Positions 23,201 through 34,323 of a stretch of DNA of 64,000 nucleotides are shown here, in pieces. Under the pieces are notes generated by a model, which did not search any database, was not told where the DNA came from, and was given only the letters and a program-made list of their open reading frames with translations. The position numbers and the translations under genes were made by a program. The stretch covers positions 20,781,762 to 20,845,761 of the forward strand of contig NC_049991.1 of the NCBI RefSeq assembly GCF_000003815.2, in the 5' to 3' direction. How positions within the stretch are numbered: position 1 is the first letter of the stretch; each line of letters begins with the position of its first letter. This DNA is from Branchiostoma floridae. Taxonomy: Eukaryota > Chordata > Leptocardii > Amphioxiformes > Branchiostomatidae.

Positions 23201-26200
23201 TAAATGCAGCAAATCTCATGATGGGATACTAAAGATTAAGTACTATTACATGTAGTATTACAATTGAATAAACAATACATCTGCATCTATGCTATCACTA
23301 TGTCTAACGTTTACATGACTCTTCCCTAATAATGACAATGACAATCATTATGATGTTTATAATGATAAATAAGCTGTTTCTTTTTGTTACCCTGTGCAGT
23401 ACTCTGCAGTTTTCCCAGCCAGTGTAGAAAGACTGACAGTACTGGACCTCTCAGGACCCATATACTACCCGCTGGTAAGGTCTAGTTTAGGCTGTAAAGC
23501 TTGTTTTCATCTGTATTGGCACACAGCATTTGGAATGTCCTCTACATATTTTAGGCTCCATGTGAACAAGTTGAAAGCAAGGTATTTACTCGACAAGCAA
23601 CTTTTGAAACGGGTCAAATCCAAAATCTGACTGTTCACTTATTTTTTTTTTTTTTGAATTCTTCTGTCAATTTGACAGATGAGGAGGCAGACAGACATTT
23701 GCCTGTTTGCCTGACCTGCACATGAATTTTTATGATGAAGGAGGGGTGTGCAATTCCTTCTCCACCCTCTTGTCTGAGTCTCACAGGGGCAACTTATCAC
23801 TTATTACCTGGATGTCTAACCTCCATTGATGTTAACGAACCAAGGTAACTGCTGGCATTATTTTCACTTTCTGAAATTACTCATACTCATACTACTAGTC
23901 AGATACTACCAGAGTTACCAACCTAGGATTGTGTTCAAAAATTCGTACTTTCCCAGAACTATCGTAGAGTGGAACTTGTTATCACCAAGCACAGTAGGGG
24001 CATCTTCTCTGGATAGTTTTAAAGAACGCTTGCAGATAGATGTGCAGAAGTTAGGTGTGACGGATCGTTCAGTGTAATATAACCAGCTGCTGCTGCGCCG
24101 CGTGCCTGCAAAGCTGGTTTGTTATGCCGAAGGGCGGTTATACCGGCTATATAGATACAGATACAGATAGTCAAAGAATGTAAAGCTTTTTTTATTTTAT
24201 TTTGGTCCTATTTCAGGAGGGAACAGTACAAAGACTTGTAGATGCTGTGAAGAGGAAACTTGAAATGGAGAAGACATCGGAACTTCCTCCTCACGTGTAC
24301 AGCAGAGAGGAGGCTCTTCAAAAGTTCGTTATTTTCTGTTGTCGAAAAAGAGGTTGTGTTTTCAGGGCTGCACAAGTCCACTAGCCCTATTGTCCAGGGC
24401 AAGTGAAAGTGCTGATCGGGCAAGTGCATGTCCTACCCCACTTGTCCGGTCGGACCAGTAAGATTTTTCCATGAGGCGGATTTTGAAAGTGTTTTATATA
24501 TTATACCTATCATAGTCATAGCATCAAGCATTGGTCAACACAGAAAAATAGAGCCAATAATAAATTTCAAAGAATTCCATTGATGGAATTGAAAATTAAA
24601 CATATATACAAATGTCATTTAAATATCCGGACAAGTAAAAAGTTAGTTCGGACTAGTAAATTTTCAATGTACTCGTCTGATAAGTGAATTTTACAAAACT
24701 TGTGTCATTTGTTTGTGGATGTGTTTTGTTATTGGGTGGGCCGACTACTCACTCTTTGCAGCCAGGGGCTGAATTGCGAGGAGCTTACAATAGGCGGGGC
24801 TAAATCGCAAGGGTTAGGAGCGAGCTGCCATTCGGCGCCACTCAGGTGACCTCAATACAACTGTCGCAAGTGTCTGGAGCGAGCTGCCATTCGGCGCCAC
24901 TCAGGTGACCTCAAAACGACAGTAATTGCCCCAGGTGCGGCCAAGGTACTGTAGGTTTTGAACCAATCACACAGCACCATCGCACATATGGCGGGTTCTT
25001 TAACATGCCCGGGGTATGGCTCTCCCCAGACACGGGACCTCCATTTAACATCCTATCCGAGGGACGACTCATTTTCACTTGAGTAAAGTGAGGAAAGTCG
25101 TGTAAAGTGCATTTCCCAAGGGCACAAGATCGGCAGCACAGCGGATTCGATCCCGCAACCTCTCGGTCACGAGGCGAACACAATACCACTGTGCCACGCG
25201 GTCCCACTTGAGTGGACACTGTTTGTGGATGTGTTTGTGGACAGTGATAAGTTGAGAAGCTGTGGATGGAATGGAAAAACTGGTCATCAGATCTTACAGT
25301 ATGATTGTGGTGAACCATGTAACTGTCAGACAGTTACTGGTAAATAACTTCAGGGATTGATGAGACAGGGAATTAGTCAAAGTCTATATCTATAAATGAT
25401 TTATATCTATATATTTATCTATACATCTATATCTATCTAATAGTATCTATCTCGTATCTATCAAACTATCTATCTATAATCTATATCTACATATACATGT
25501 ATTACAATACATGTAACGTTATATCTCTCTTTCTATCTCTCTTTCTTTCTCTCTCTCTATATATAGATATATAGATGTCACTAAGATGTGTATTATATAA
25601 CTACAGTAAAAGACAATATTTTAAAATGGATATTTGTAAGATAAGCATCCTCTCACATTCATGGATTTTACCACCTTTCCAGAAAAAGTGGATGTCGGTC
25701 AATCATAGCCTAGAAGTCAACAGTCCAGCATAGAAACAGCTAAGCTTGATGGATGAAAAGTGGATATAATTGTGATTTTTTTCCACTCTTAGGCTACTGA
25801 AAGGGAATATATCTAAACTCACCAGAGAGGCTGGGTCTGTGCTGTTAGAACGAGGAGCCAGAGAGGTCGAAGGGGGTAAGTTCATGATGTCATAATCATA
25901 TAATTCACTGAAAATTGGACATGTCAAAGTGACCAATATTTTCAGGCTAAACTACGCTTCTATCAACTCTTCCACAATTGTTGTTGTGTTAATGTCTTTT
26001 TTAACGTGTGTGGCACTATGAATCTTCAATGGAGACAGCTATATAGCAATAGGTGGAAATTTGGTTCAATTTTACGTGACTGTGTGTGTATATAAACTGT
26101 ATATGTTGATGCGTTTGAATTTGTGAGTGTGCAGCAGTTTGTGTTTGTGTGAGTTTGTGAATCTGTGTGAGAGCGTGTGTGTGTGTGTGTGCACGCACGC

Positions 26201-29200
26201 GTGTGTGTGCACGCGCACGTGTGTGCATGTGTGTGCATGTGTGTGTGTTTGTAAGAGTGTGTGTGTGTCTGTGTATGTGTGTGTGTATTAATGTGTGTGT
26301 GTGTGCGTGCATGCCTGCGTGCATACGTGCGTGTGTGCATGCGTGCATGTATTTTGGTCTTCATATAGCATATATTATGAACTACCATTTACTACATTCT
26401 TGCTTCATGTACAGGTGTTGTGTTTACAAGAGACCTGAAGCTGAAAAGTGTAAGTTCTTAGAGCGATCATTAAAGATAACTTTATTGCACGACAATTGGA
26501 CATGGTACAATGTAAGGCAGCAACTAATTACACAAAGTAAAAGATAGAGGTATAGAATGGATCAAAGCTTAGCATCCTAGTTAACATAACAACATAATTC
26601 TTTGATATAATATTATTTATTAATAAAGTTTATTGCAAATTTTTGCCCGTGGGCTAATTGCAGGAAACATGAGAGATTTAGACAAAGTAAAATCAATATC
26701 AAAGGTGTCTAATCTAGTCTAAAACAAGTAAAAGCTAACTCTAGGTCCTGATTTATTGGGTTCGACTCCTTTTTCGAAGACAGTGGAAGACAAAAGATCC
26801 CACCTTTTCTATTATGTGTGGGTTTTGTGAAGTTAGAAGGAGAATTGTTTTCTATTAAAATACAATAGAGTACTAACATATAGGGTCATCATTAGTTTCA
26901 GCATTCTTTGCAATAACAAATAAAGCAGTTAATATACATGTGTACAATGTGAGTTTAGGAGTTGAAAAACAAATTAACAGTCACAGACATTGAGATTCAG
27001 GCCTAGTTCTGGCTAAATTTGACCCATTAGAGTACTGACAACCAATCTCCAAGAAGCTCTTGCATTTAAAAGAATAATTTGGTACTGCCAGCCAAGACAA
27101 AGTTTTTTCATCCTTACATTTGAGGGCTCAGCTCCAATGTTCAGAGAAAATTCCAAACTACATGAATGTATGAAAAGATATATATATATGATATTGTTCT
27201 ACACATTTGAGAAAAAAGTTGGAAACTCTGTGTTATGAAATTATGTCACATTGTTGTCCACAATGTACATGTACCTGTACAACGACATGTACATACATGT
27301 ACATGTATGTTGGTGTATACCTCGGTGGCATAAAGTCAAACTTTAAGGCAGAAATGATGCACACTTTCAATGCAATTAATTGACCTTTTAATAATAAAGA
27401 TAATAACTACAGGGTTCTATGACTGACTTCTTTGCTTTTTTTGCCTTTGTCTACAGCCGGGCTTTTTTTATCGAACGCCCAAACAAACAGAAGAGATGGT
27501 GAAGGGAATAAAGTGCCCAGTCCTGATGCTCAGGTACATGTTGGTTTGTTTGTTTGTTTATCTGTTTGTTTGTTTGCTTATATCACATAGCTAGTAATCT
27601 TCTTTTGGTATAACATTCCAACTCCAATTATGTAAGTTCATCTGTGACGGCAGTAAAGATAATGTTACAAATTTTAACTTCATATCCGTACACAAAATAA
27701 AGCGCAACCAACAAGCTTTCGATCAGTCCTCTGATCTTTCTCAAGTTCAAATGACCCAAAGCCTAAAACCGGAAGTGTGACGTCAGCAAAGGCTTTAAAT
27801 TAGGCTTCAGGTCACTTCAACTTGTCTTATTGACAAGGATCAGAGGAATGATAAAAAGCTTGTATCATACTATACTAAGGTAAGCGCTTTATTTTGTGTA
27901 CGGAATAAAGTTAAAATTCGTAACAGTATGTTTACTGCCGTCACAGATGAACTTACATTCATACAAGTAATAATTTCTAACTCCAACTTGGTGCTTATAT
28001 AAACTACAGTCAAACCTGTCTATAGCGGCCACTCAAGGGACTGGAGAAATATGGCCACTATAGACAGGTGGCCACTATAGAAAAAATGTTGATTAATTGA
28101 CCATGAGCAAGCTACACATGATTTCATTTCCACTAATCTTTTTCACCAAGTAACATTGTCTCGATCGGTAAATTCACTGACAAAGACTTGCTACCGCCAA
28201 AATGACCCTGTCAGGAACTCCAAATCCTCCAACTACAACTTCAAACTTGGTGCAGGATGACATAAGGCTGCAGTATGCATATGGTTGCAGTAGGCAGTGT
28301 TTCTGTATCAACGGGACCGGAAATCGTGTGGCCGTGGCCGCGTTGGACAGGTGGCCGCTAAGCCTATTTCTTAATCATTACAAATCCAAGGGACCGACAA
28401 AAAAGTGGCCACTATGGGCAGGTGGCCGGTATGCAAAGGTGGCCGCTAATACAGGTTTGACTGTAGTGGACAATGCAGGCTTATAAGCAGTTCTACCAGA
28501 CTAGTCCCAAAAATGTCCCAAGGCACTACAGGGCGCCACAGCACATTGTTTTCGTTTTTGCATGGACAAAAAAAAGTGTCCTATAGGACACGTGCCGCGT
28601 GTCGAACATCTTGGGACTTTTTAGGATTTTTGCCTTGTGTAAACGGGCCTATACAATGTTTGTTTGTTTGTAACGTTGTTTATTTATTTGTTTGTAATCT
28701 AAAAGTGATATTGCAATTATTGTTCCTTGCTCCAGGGCTACAGAAAGCTTGGCATCAGGGTATGAACAGGAACGGGCAAAGAGATTTGTTCCTCTCTTTG
28801 AAGCAAACAGTTGCCAGGTAATGTTAACTTTATAGAATGAAGACTTATATATAATTGCATATTTTTTGCCACACAGGGCTAGTATTATAGTTTAAAACAT
28901 GTTTAAAGGTTGTATAGTAGTGCAACGGCTAAGCAAATGTTACTGTAAGTTATTAGGACATACATTTATTTAATTGTCTATGTTTGAAAAAAAAAACTGA
29001 TGAGGAATTTGAACAGCTGACGAAAAAAGCGTAGTATTAAATCATGTGCACATACATCATTCAACAGAATATCTTAAGAATCTCTGGATGGAGTGCCATA
29101 ATGATATTTGATACATGTAGATGTTAACCTGATGTTTCTCCTGTTGGCTGACTTTGGTACTGCAGCAGACCATTTGTCTTTTGTGCATTTCATGTCCGGC

Positions 29201-29690
29201 GGAAAATATTGGAAATCTCTGGATGATTAGGGTTTTTTTTTTTCAGTTCAGGCGCATTTAAAATCCCAGAACCAGGAAACTGAATTGGTGTGGCCATGTA
29301 ACATGTCCTCTAGTTCAATAATAAGATCACACCATTGGCAAGCACAGTGAGGGCATCTTCACTGGATAGTTCTAAAGAACATTAATTTTACAAGTAAATG
29401 TGCAAAAGCTACGTGTGACAAGTTGTTCAGTGTAATATAACGAGCTGCTGACGCGCCAGGTGCATGTGAAGCTGTGATGTTACGTAGAAGGGCAGTTATA
29501 CCCGATAAACATGTATGTACAATGTAGATGCAAATACAGATTTTTCTTCCTTTCTATGCAGTTCACATTGATACAAGTGGAAGGGAACCACCACGTTCAC
29601 CTGAATCACCCCGAGCGTGTGGCACCTCACATTCGTGCTTTCTTCACACTGGACTCAACAACTCAACCTCAGCCTGATAGTAAACTGTGA
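20251..29690 (+). CDS. SERHL: Serine hydrolase-like protein (SERHL family alpha/beta hydrolase), 12 exons, 322 aa
   Basis: Coding exons: 20251-20302, 21222-21371, 21882-21998, 22289-22330, 23034-23053, 23400-23474, 24217-24323, 25793-25875, 26415-26449, 27457-27533, 28736-28817, 29562-29690; total 969 bases, all phases join and the frame ends in TGA. The length is like the ~310-residue animal SERHL proteins. Motifs: [14 protein letters not shown] near residue 25, oxyanion-loop HG (LGLHGYLDN, His49-Gly50), [10 protein letters not shown] at 75-84, nucleophile elbow AHSMGAG with Ser119, [11 protein letters not shown], and a C-terminal [11 protein letters not shown] with the likely catalytic His291. 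The acid residue is not certain; a Glu/Asp around YEQE is possible. Substrate unknown for this family; peroxisomal or cytosolic location is known for relatives. Exon 1 start is the first ATG of a short exon; an in-frame ATG further up (20104) is possible. Exon 7 donor AA|GTTCGT is weak. The 312 N gap lies in intron 1. Confidence 0.88.
20767..21078. other. Assembly gap (312 N)
   Basis: Run of N in SERHL intron 1. The sequence just before it (TTGCTTGAGTAGCTGCTATC) resembles the Penelope-type terminal repeat seen at 22.05 and 29.8 kb, so the gap may hide such an element. Confidence 0.97.
21596..21901 (+). repeat. Tandem copies of the SERHL exon 3 acceptor region (~62 bp x 5)
   Basis: Five units start with GGTTGAAGATCCC or GTTGAAGATCCC at about 21596, 21657, 21724, 21786 and 21849. 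Each contains a pyrimidine tract, CAG, and then ACCTGTACTTTGTGAGTGTG or near variants, that is the first ~20 bases of exon 3. Only the last copy continues into the real exon (from 21882). Each earlier copy therefore offers a usable 3' splice site followed by GTGAGT or GTAAGC donor-like sequence; use of one as a micro-exon would shift the frame (11 or 23 bases). Confidence 0.9.
22043..22152 (-). mobile_element. Penelope-like element terminal-repeat fragment
   Basis: Begins AAGGTTAGACATCCAGG and runs through TTTTGGAAACGGTCAGACAT, the same order as the copy at 29.8 kb. On the minus strand the hammerhead-like core is decayed (CTGACAA in place of CTGANGA, GAAAT for GAAAC, then GTC-TGAC). Lies in SERHL intron 3. 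Confidence 0.6.
22372..22704. mobile_element. MITE-like element, CAGGG...CCCTG ends (copy 1)
   Basis: Starts CAGGGATAAACAAGTCCAC and ends ACTTGTCCAACCCTG, forming short imperfect inverted ends, with TACAT directly on both sides (22367-22371 and 22705-22709) as a possible target duplication. Internal phrase GGGCAAGTGAAAATGCC and inverse copies repeat inside. CAGGG ends are seen in hAT-like elements, but hAT target duplications are normally 8 bp, so the class is uncertain. Confidence 0.6.
23870..24170 (+). mobile_element. LINE (CR1/L2-like) 3' end with ATACAG tail
   Basis: Reads [17 protein letters not shown] then [11 protein letters not shown], the usual last residues of CR1/L2-type ORF2 proteins, and stops shortly after. 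The 3' UTR has GCCGAAGGGCGGTTATACCG and ends in GATACAGATACAGATAG. Related 3' ends occur at 29330-29545 and 53675-53880, so this LINE family is repeated in the window. Confidence 0.75.
24363..24710. mobile_element. MITE-like element, copy 2 (3' end eroded)
   Basis: Starts CAGGGCTGCACAAGTCCACT and follows copy 1 (22372-22704) through CAAGCATTGGTCAACA to TTTTACAAAACTTGT, where the CCCTG end is lost. It begins about 40 bases after SERHL exon 7, whose donor is weak, so it may influence splicing. Confidence 0.6.
24962..25207 (-). mobile_element. tRNA-derived SINE (copy 1)
   Basis: On the minus strand: GGGACCGCGTGGCACAGTGG (box A like), GGATCGAATCC (box B, 25143-25153), then the body TTGTGCCCTTGGGAAATGCA, TTTACACGACTTTCCTCACT and GGATAGGATGTTAAATGGAG. 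It is the same family as the copies at 33.5-33.8 kb and 58.2-58.5 kb. SERHL intron 7. Confidence 0.85.
25380..25575. repeat. CTATAT/CTATCT microsatellite-like tract
   Basis: Imperfect tandem CTATAT and CTATCT units with a CTCTCTTT section, in SERHL intron 7. Confidence 0.85.
26085..26350. repeat. (GT)n-rich microsatellite
   Basis: Long GTGTGTGT tract with CATG/CACG interruptions in SERHL intron 8. It creates long His/Thr-rich or Cys/Val-rich ORFs on both strands, which are artefacts. Confidence 0.93.
27630..27957. mobile_element. Foldback element, ~74 bp inverted arms
   Basis: Left arm (27630-27704: TAAGTTCATCTGTGACGGCA ... ACACAAAATAAAGCGC) and right arm (27884-27957: GCGCTTTATTTTGTGTACGG ... 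GACAGATGAACTTAC in related form) are reverse complements. The centre has a smaller inverted repeat around ATCAGTCCTCTGAT. Located in SERHL intron 10. Arms of this style occur at Penelope-like element ends, so it may be a solo inverted terminal-repeat pair. Confidence 0.75.
28007..28466. mobile_element. MITE, TIR CAGTCAAACCTGT
   Basis: Left end CAGTCAAACCTGTCTATAGC and right end GCTAATACAGGTTTGACTG form terminal inverted repeats, with TA directly outside both ends. GTGGCCACTATAG-like words repeat inside in both orientations. A related TIR fragment is at about 31232-31245. Non-autonomous DNA transposon in SERHL intron 10. Confidence 0.75.
29330..29545 (+). mobile_element. LINE 3' end fragment (same family as 23.9 kb)
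   Basis: Matches the 23870-24170 element: AGCACAGTGAGGGCATCTTC, GTTCAGTGTAATATAACGAG, GAAGGGCAGTTATACC, ending in an ATGCAAATACAG tail just before the acceptor of the last SERHL exon. The reading frame is broken. Confidence 0.65.
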
Positions 29691-29785
29691 ACACACGAAT
29701 ATCACTGTATGGGCCAGGCTTCGTATGTTAATGTGGCTAATTGCTACACACACAGACAGTAAAGACCAAATTATCAAACATTGTT

Positions 29786-29950
29786 GAAGGTTAGACATCC
29801 AGGTAATATACTTCAAAAAGCAGTTACTCATGAAGCAACTTCCTATTAATAATGATTTTGGAAATGGTCAGACGTTTCAGACAACCATCCAGTACCTTTC
29901 ATCAGTGACAGTCACGAAAAATCTTGTTGGAAAGAGTTTTTATATATCCT
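29786..29950 (-). mobile_element. Penelope-like terminal repeat with hammerhead motif, in the SERHL 3' UTR
   Basis: Starts with AAGGTTAGACATCCAGGTAA as at 22.05 and 50.67 kb, followed by CAGTTACTCATGAAGCAACT and AATGGTCAGACGTTTCAGAC. It lies about 100 bases after the SERHL stop codon and would be in its 3' UTR in antisense. The enclosed ribozyme motif is listed separately. Confidence 0.65.
29867..29909 (-). ncRNA. Hammerhead ribozyme motif (Penelope-like element type)
   Basis: Minus strand, 5' to 3': GTCA (stem I, 29909-29906), core CTGATGA (29905-29899), one A, AGGTA / TGTCT (stem II, five pairs including two G-U, loop CTGGATGGT), GAAAC (29878-29874), cleavage triplet GTC (29873-29871), TGAC (29870-29867) pairing with GTCA. 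All invariant hammerhead core bases are present. Stem III would be only AC/GT without a loop, so cleavage would need a dimer or tandem copy; very short stem III is known for hammerheads of Penelope-like elements. The copy near 50.75 kb has a different stem II that still pairs (GAGTG/CACTC), a compensatory change supporting the fold. Confidence 0.65.
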
Positions 29951-30829
29951 AGCTGTGAACTGATAGGCAAAAGATAACTTTTAACAATACAAATTTAAAA
30001 TCCTTCAAAAGTTCAAGACAAAATATTTATTCCTTGATGGGGTCTACATGTAGTTGGAGAACTGGTTTATCCTAACTTTTAATGAATTTGTATGCAAAAA
30101 GGGGCGGAAATTTTTAGTGGCAAATTAGTCATACTTATAAATCAGTTACTGTATTGTATATGTTAAATTTATCATTTCTTAATATAGAACAGATAGAACC
30201 AATCACATACAATTTAATTGTAAAGGAATAATATATTGAATTTTCCATGATGTTTAAATACGGGAAATTAGGAAACGTATCTTGCATAGAATCAAAGAAG
30301 ACATTTCTCTCAGTCTCAAGTTACACTATTGGCAGGTTTTTTGTTCCAGAGGAATGCAGTTATGTCTGTCTTTTTCAATAACATGAATAATGGAGTTTGT
30401 GTGAGCTACTCCAGAGTTTTCTGATGGCTATATATACTGTGTCGACTGTGTACTGTGTCGAATATTCTTTCACATTTTTCTCCTCATTGTGAGTAGTCAG
30501 TGTACGTTAGACTTTGTAATTTGTTGTTGCTACGCATTTCTGTCGACATGTCACAAAATATTTGAGATAATGTCTTTTAAATTTTGGTTGATGGATGAAA
30601 ATAATGCAAGCATTATATGATTCCCTTAAAAATGTTCATGTATAACATTATGTACTCTCAACTGCTGCACATTTTATCTAGACAGAAGACAGACGATTGT
30701 TCTAGTTTCCTCAAAATGTGCATATGACTACAAACTTTTCATAAAAGATTTGTAAAAAAAAATTAAGTTATTTTGACGTGATATCACTAATCATAATAAC
30801 TATTTCAGGAAATATTGTTTCTCATTTCA

Positions 30830-30835
30830 AATAAA
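30830..30835 (+). promoter_or_regulatory. Candidate poly(A) signal of SERHL
   Basis: AATAAA about 1.1 kb after the SERHL stop. It is the first canonical hexamer I find downstream on the plus strand; a nearer non-canonical signal is possible. Confidence 0.4.
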
Positions 30836-31539
30836 GAATTCTAAATATACTCCAAAAGCGATTGCTTTTTGCGATTACAATTTTTTATATGATACCATTG
30901 GTCGAAGGTTTAGACAGTTTGTTGTTAAATTCCTGAACAGCAACAGCGCTAGCGCGACGAAATCTAACCCAACCCCGTTAAAACTCCCCCGGTCCGCGCT
31001 AATCAATTGCACGGGCCAGCTACAGCACTGTAGCTGTAGAAATAATGGTGACCCCCGATGGTATGGTTACCAGGCTAAACCTGGGCAGGCAACCACCTCC
31101 AGCACACAATAAGCCACATTGAAACAGTCCAGTCTCTTATACATGCACACGTCCATTATCCTATAGTTAACCCCACCCTTTCCAGAACAACCAAATAAAA
31201 TAAAACCAGTTCTCTCAGTCTGACTCTGAATCCAGGTTTGACTGTACTTTGAAGATGTTGTCCCTAAGTCACACTCAATGTCTGAATACAATAAAAATAT
31301 AACTGCTCTCTCACACAAGAAAGACACAGGTGGTTCAGCAAACCAATTAAACTTCATTCAAATCAAAATGTCGACAAATATTTTGCTGTAGGGTTACCAG
31401 GTACCATTATAAGGTAGAAAATTTTTCAGTCATTAGATTTTATTTTATAAATCATTTGGAAGTTTTTAGAAGAATTTTTCTCATTTTGTGACTTGATAAT
31501 TTTTGCTACAGTCCATTGTGATATCTTTTGTGATTTGAT

Positions 31540-32016
31540 AGTTTTGATGTAATATCATTTGTCAAAAGTTTAGACATCTTACTTAAACTGATAATAGATA
31601 TCTCAACTGGCCTGCTTTTTATTCTAAGCAGGCCATTTTGAAAGTGTAACATGAATTTTGTTTTTAAACTGGATTTAATTTGGTCTGTTATCAAATGAAT
31701 AATTGTCACAAATTTTGTGTATGTTGCTGATTTTTCTTTATATTTCTACTCTACAAGCTTAAGTTTTCATGCAATTTCATCAAGCGAATGCAATAAAAAG
31801 CAGTAGCTTTTCGAACTAACCAAAACCTAGTATAGTGACACCAGTGACGCATCAAGGAACTTCTATAATGTCTTTGGGCATGTTAATCATTATTTACTTT
31901 CCTTTGTTAAGCACAGCCATAACTGTCAGTTCAGGCAATGCAATATGGTATGTATTTGTATCTAGAGGAATGTTTTTCAAAAAAATATTTCCTATTTGTG
32001 ATTAAAAATTTGTTGA

Positions 32017-32051
<35 letters not shown>

Positions 32052-33450
32052 CGTTTATTGACATTTTATTGGCATTATGAAAATAATGCAAACGGCCTTT
32101 TTTTCAATCTGAGCATGCCACTTTGACGTGTTACGTAAAATCATACAAAACTTTATATGGGAACGTTTTCCTTCGATATTATGAACAGTTTTTGGCCTGT
32201 TATTAGATGTTACAAATGTTGTACCCCCTGTTGTTTTTGTATGCCTACTGAGCAAGCTTTCATGCAATTTAATTATGCACACGCAAGTTATAATTATTGT
32301 ACCTGACCAAAAGCTCATAAAGTTAATTATCATGCATAAGGCTATGGCATTGTAAAATGATTCTTGACTTGCCGGAATATTTACTTTCCTATGTCAGAAC
32401 TACTACTTTATGAAGTTACTTCCCAAATTTGTTTCTACTTGTGATTACAAATTTGTCAAAAATTTTGTGGACATGCTACCAAAAATTAAACATGTACGCA
32501 GAGCCTGAAAATGCCACTTTAAAGTGTAAGATGAATAGAAACGATACTTTAAATGGGTACCATTTCCATTGACCTTGATTATTTACATTCCAATGTCTTA
32601 CCTGCCACTGTATATTTTATTTTATACAATACAATAACAGTTATTCTATTTCTTTGTCAAACATAACTACTATTTTAGGCAGTCAAAAATCTTCATACTT
32701 CTTAATTTAACACAGTAAGTCCTGAAAGTTAGCATCTATAAGATAATGTTAATGTACTTAACAAAGTTTTCTCAAACCAGCACATTTACGAAGTCAAATC
32801 TAGAGGATTCTTTTCTCACTTCTCAAGCTTCTTTCTCCTTGCGAAGTTTTTAGATATGTTGCCAATTATGAAAATAATGCGTACGTGTACGTGTAAGATG
32901 AGTAGAAACTATACGTTAAATTGTACCTTTTCCACTGATCTTTTGAATAGAACTGCAACTTCTTTGTTCTTGAGATTATGCAATACTTACATATACATGA
33001 TAACGTTTGTCAAAAATTTAGAGTTTTTTTACATGCTATTCAGAAAACAATACATTTAATGGTCTTGTTTTCCTTCTGAGCTCTCCACTTTAAGTGTAGC
33101 ATAAAGTTGTTTTTATGATTTAAATGGGACATCTATCTTTTAGACTATTAGGGTTGGGAGCTGCCCAAGTCCTACCTACCCCTATTCCGCAAGGAGGCGG
33201 GGGGAGGGGGCAGACTTGGTCACTTTCCATGAACAAGATGGGCTGATAGCCGTCGAAAATTTGGAGGTATGTTCTTTACCTTTAAAACTGTCACTGATAG
33301 AAGAAAATTTGGAGTAACAGTCTTTTTTGGTCTGTTGTAAGAAGATGTTACAAGTTTTGTACTAATTCCAAATACATCTGCTCTGCAAATATTCATGCGA
33401 ATGTAATTATCTCTCTGAGATTTACCACATTTGTGGAAGGGTTGAAACAA
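31540..33450. repeat. Decayed dispersed/tandem repeat units, non-coding
   Basis: Several diverged copies of one sequence. CACTTTAAAGTGTAAGATGAA-like words occur near 31631, 32117, 32512, 32882 and 33085, each followed by AACTTTAAATGGG-like sequence. A second part, GGTCTGTTATCAAATG ... CATGCAATTT...GCGAATG, occurs at about 31680-31785, 32190-32290 and 33320-33405. Spacings (about 486, 395, 370, 203) are irregular. No ORF is consistent across copies, and no gene is seen from 30.84 to 34.25 kb. Confidence 0.6.
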
Positions 33451-33509
33451 CTGGTTATTATCACCTTTTCAATATGTCAACCCAGAAACTGGACTGTACG
33501 TCTTCACTC

Positions 33510-33785
33510 ACACCGGGAAGGACCCGTGCTCTTTTTGATAAGTGTTGTGGATTCTTTAACGTGCTCGAGGAGTGGCTTTTCTCAAACACGGGATATTCTT
33601 TTAACGTCCTATCCAAGGGACGGCCCTAACCGAAGCTAGGCACTCATTTCCACCTGAGTAAAGTGAGGAAATTTTCGTAAAGTGCCTTTCCCAAGGGCAA
33701 AAGATCATTGCCATTTAAGCAGATTTGAATCCGGAATCTCAAGGTTTCGGACCAAACATCCTGCCGTAGTGCCACATGACCCCAC
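33510..33785 (-). mobile_element. tRNA-derived SINE (copy 2, decayed)
   Basis: Minus-strand copy of the SINE at 24.96 and 58.2 kb: GGGGTCATGTGGCACTACGG head, GGATTCAAATC (box B, mutated), then GCCCTTGGGAAAGGCACTTT and CCTCACTTTACTCAGGTGG. The 3' part is rearranged. Confidence 0.75.
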
Positions 33786-34254
33786 AATCAAGCACACGCA
33801 ATATTTACAAGCAGCAGTTTGTCTACCTGACCAACATCTTATCAAGTGACAAAGGTGACATATTCAGTACGAGTTATTTAAAATTTACATTTTTGACAGT
33901 CAAAAATCTACCTTTGTATTTTAAAATAAACACCAAGTCCTAAAAGTTCTTGCTTTTTGAAAATATTTCAAATACAAAGCACACATTCAACATGGTAATA
34001 AAAGTACATTTAGTATCTATAAAATAAGGTAAAACTTAAAGTCTTTTCAAACCTGTCCACTTACTGATGACAGAAGTAGACACATCATAGACCCTAGACT
34101 AAATCGCTGATATTACACGCACGAAAACACACAAAAAGTATCAGTAATGGCGGTGGGATCAGTGTAACGTTATACCGGAAATGACCACACCGTGTTTCCA
34201 TCCTTTTGTTCCTTACTTCAATCAGAATAATAAACAGTTTTCCTTAATTCAAAA

Positions 34255-34260
34255 TTTAAT
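34255..34260 (-). promoter_or_regulatory. Candidate poly(A) signal after the Ulp1-like exon
   Basis: ATTAAA on the minus strand about 65 bases beyond the stop of the protease exon. I find neither AATAAA nor ATTAAA between this exon and the upstream channel exon (35378-35572), which favours one transcript running through both. Confidence 0.4.
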
Positions 34261-34323
34261 CAGTGCAGTCATTTTTGCGCTGCAGAACAGTTTTTTTTCC
34301 TAAACACCACAGTAGCCACATGC

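Noticed and set aside
26016..26547. Long His/Thr-rich and Cys/Val-rich ORFs
   Set aside because: Direct translations of the GT/CA microsatellite in a SERHL intron.
31067..31357. 96-codon minus-strand ORF near a CAGTCAAACC fragment
   Set aside because: Contains a piece of the MITE end and no protein family signal.
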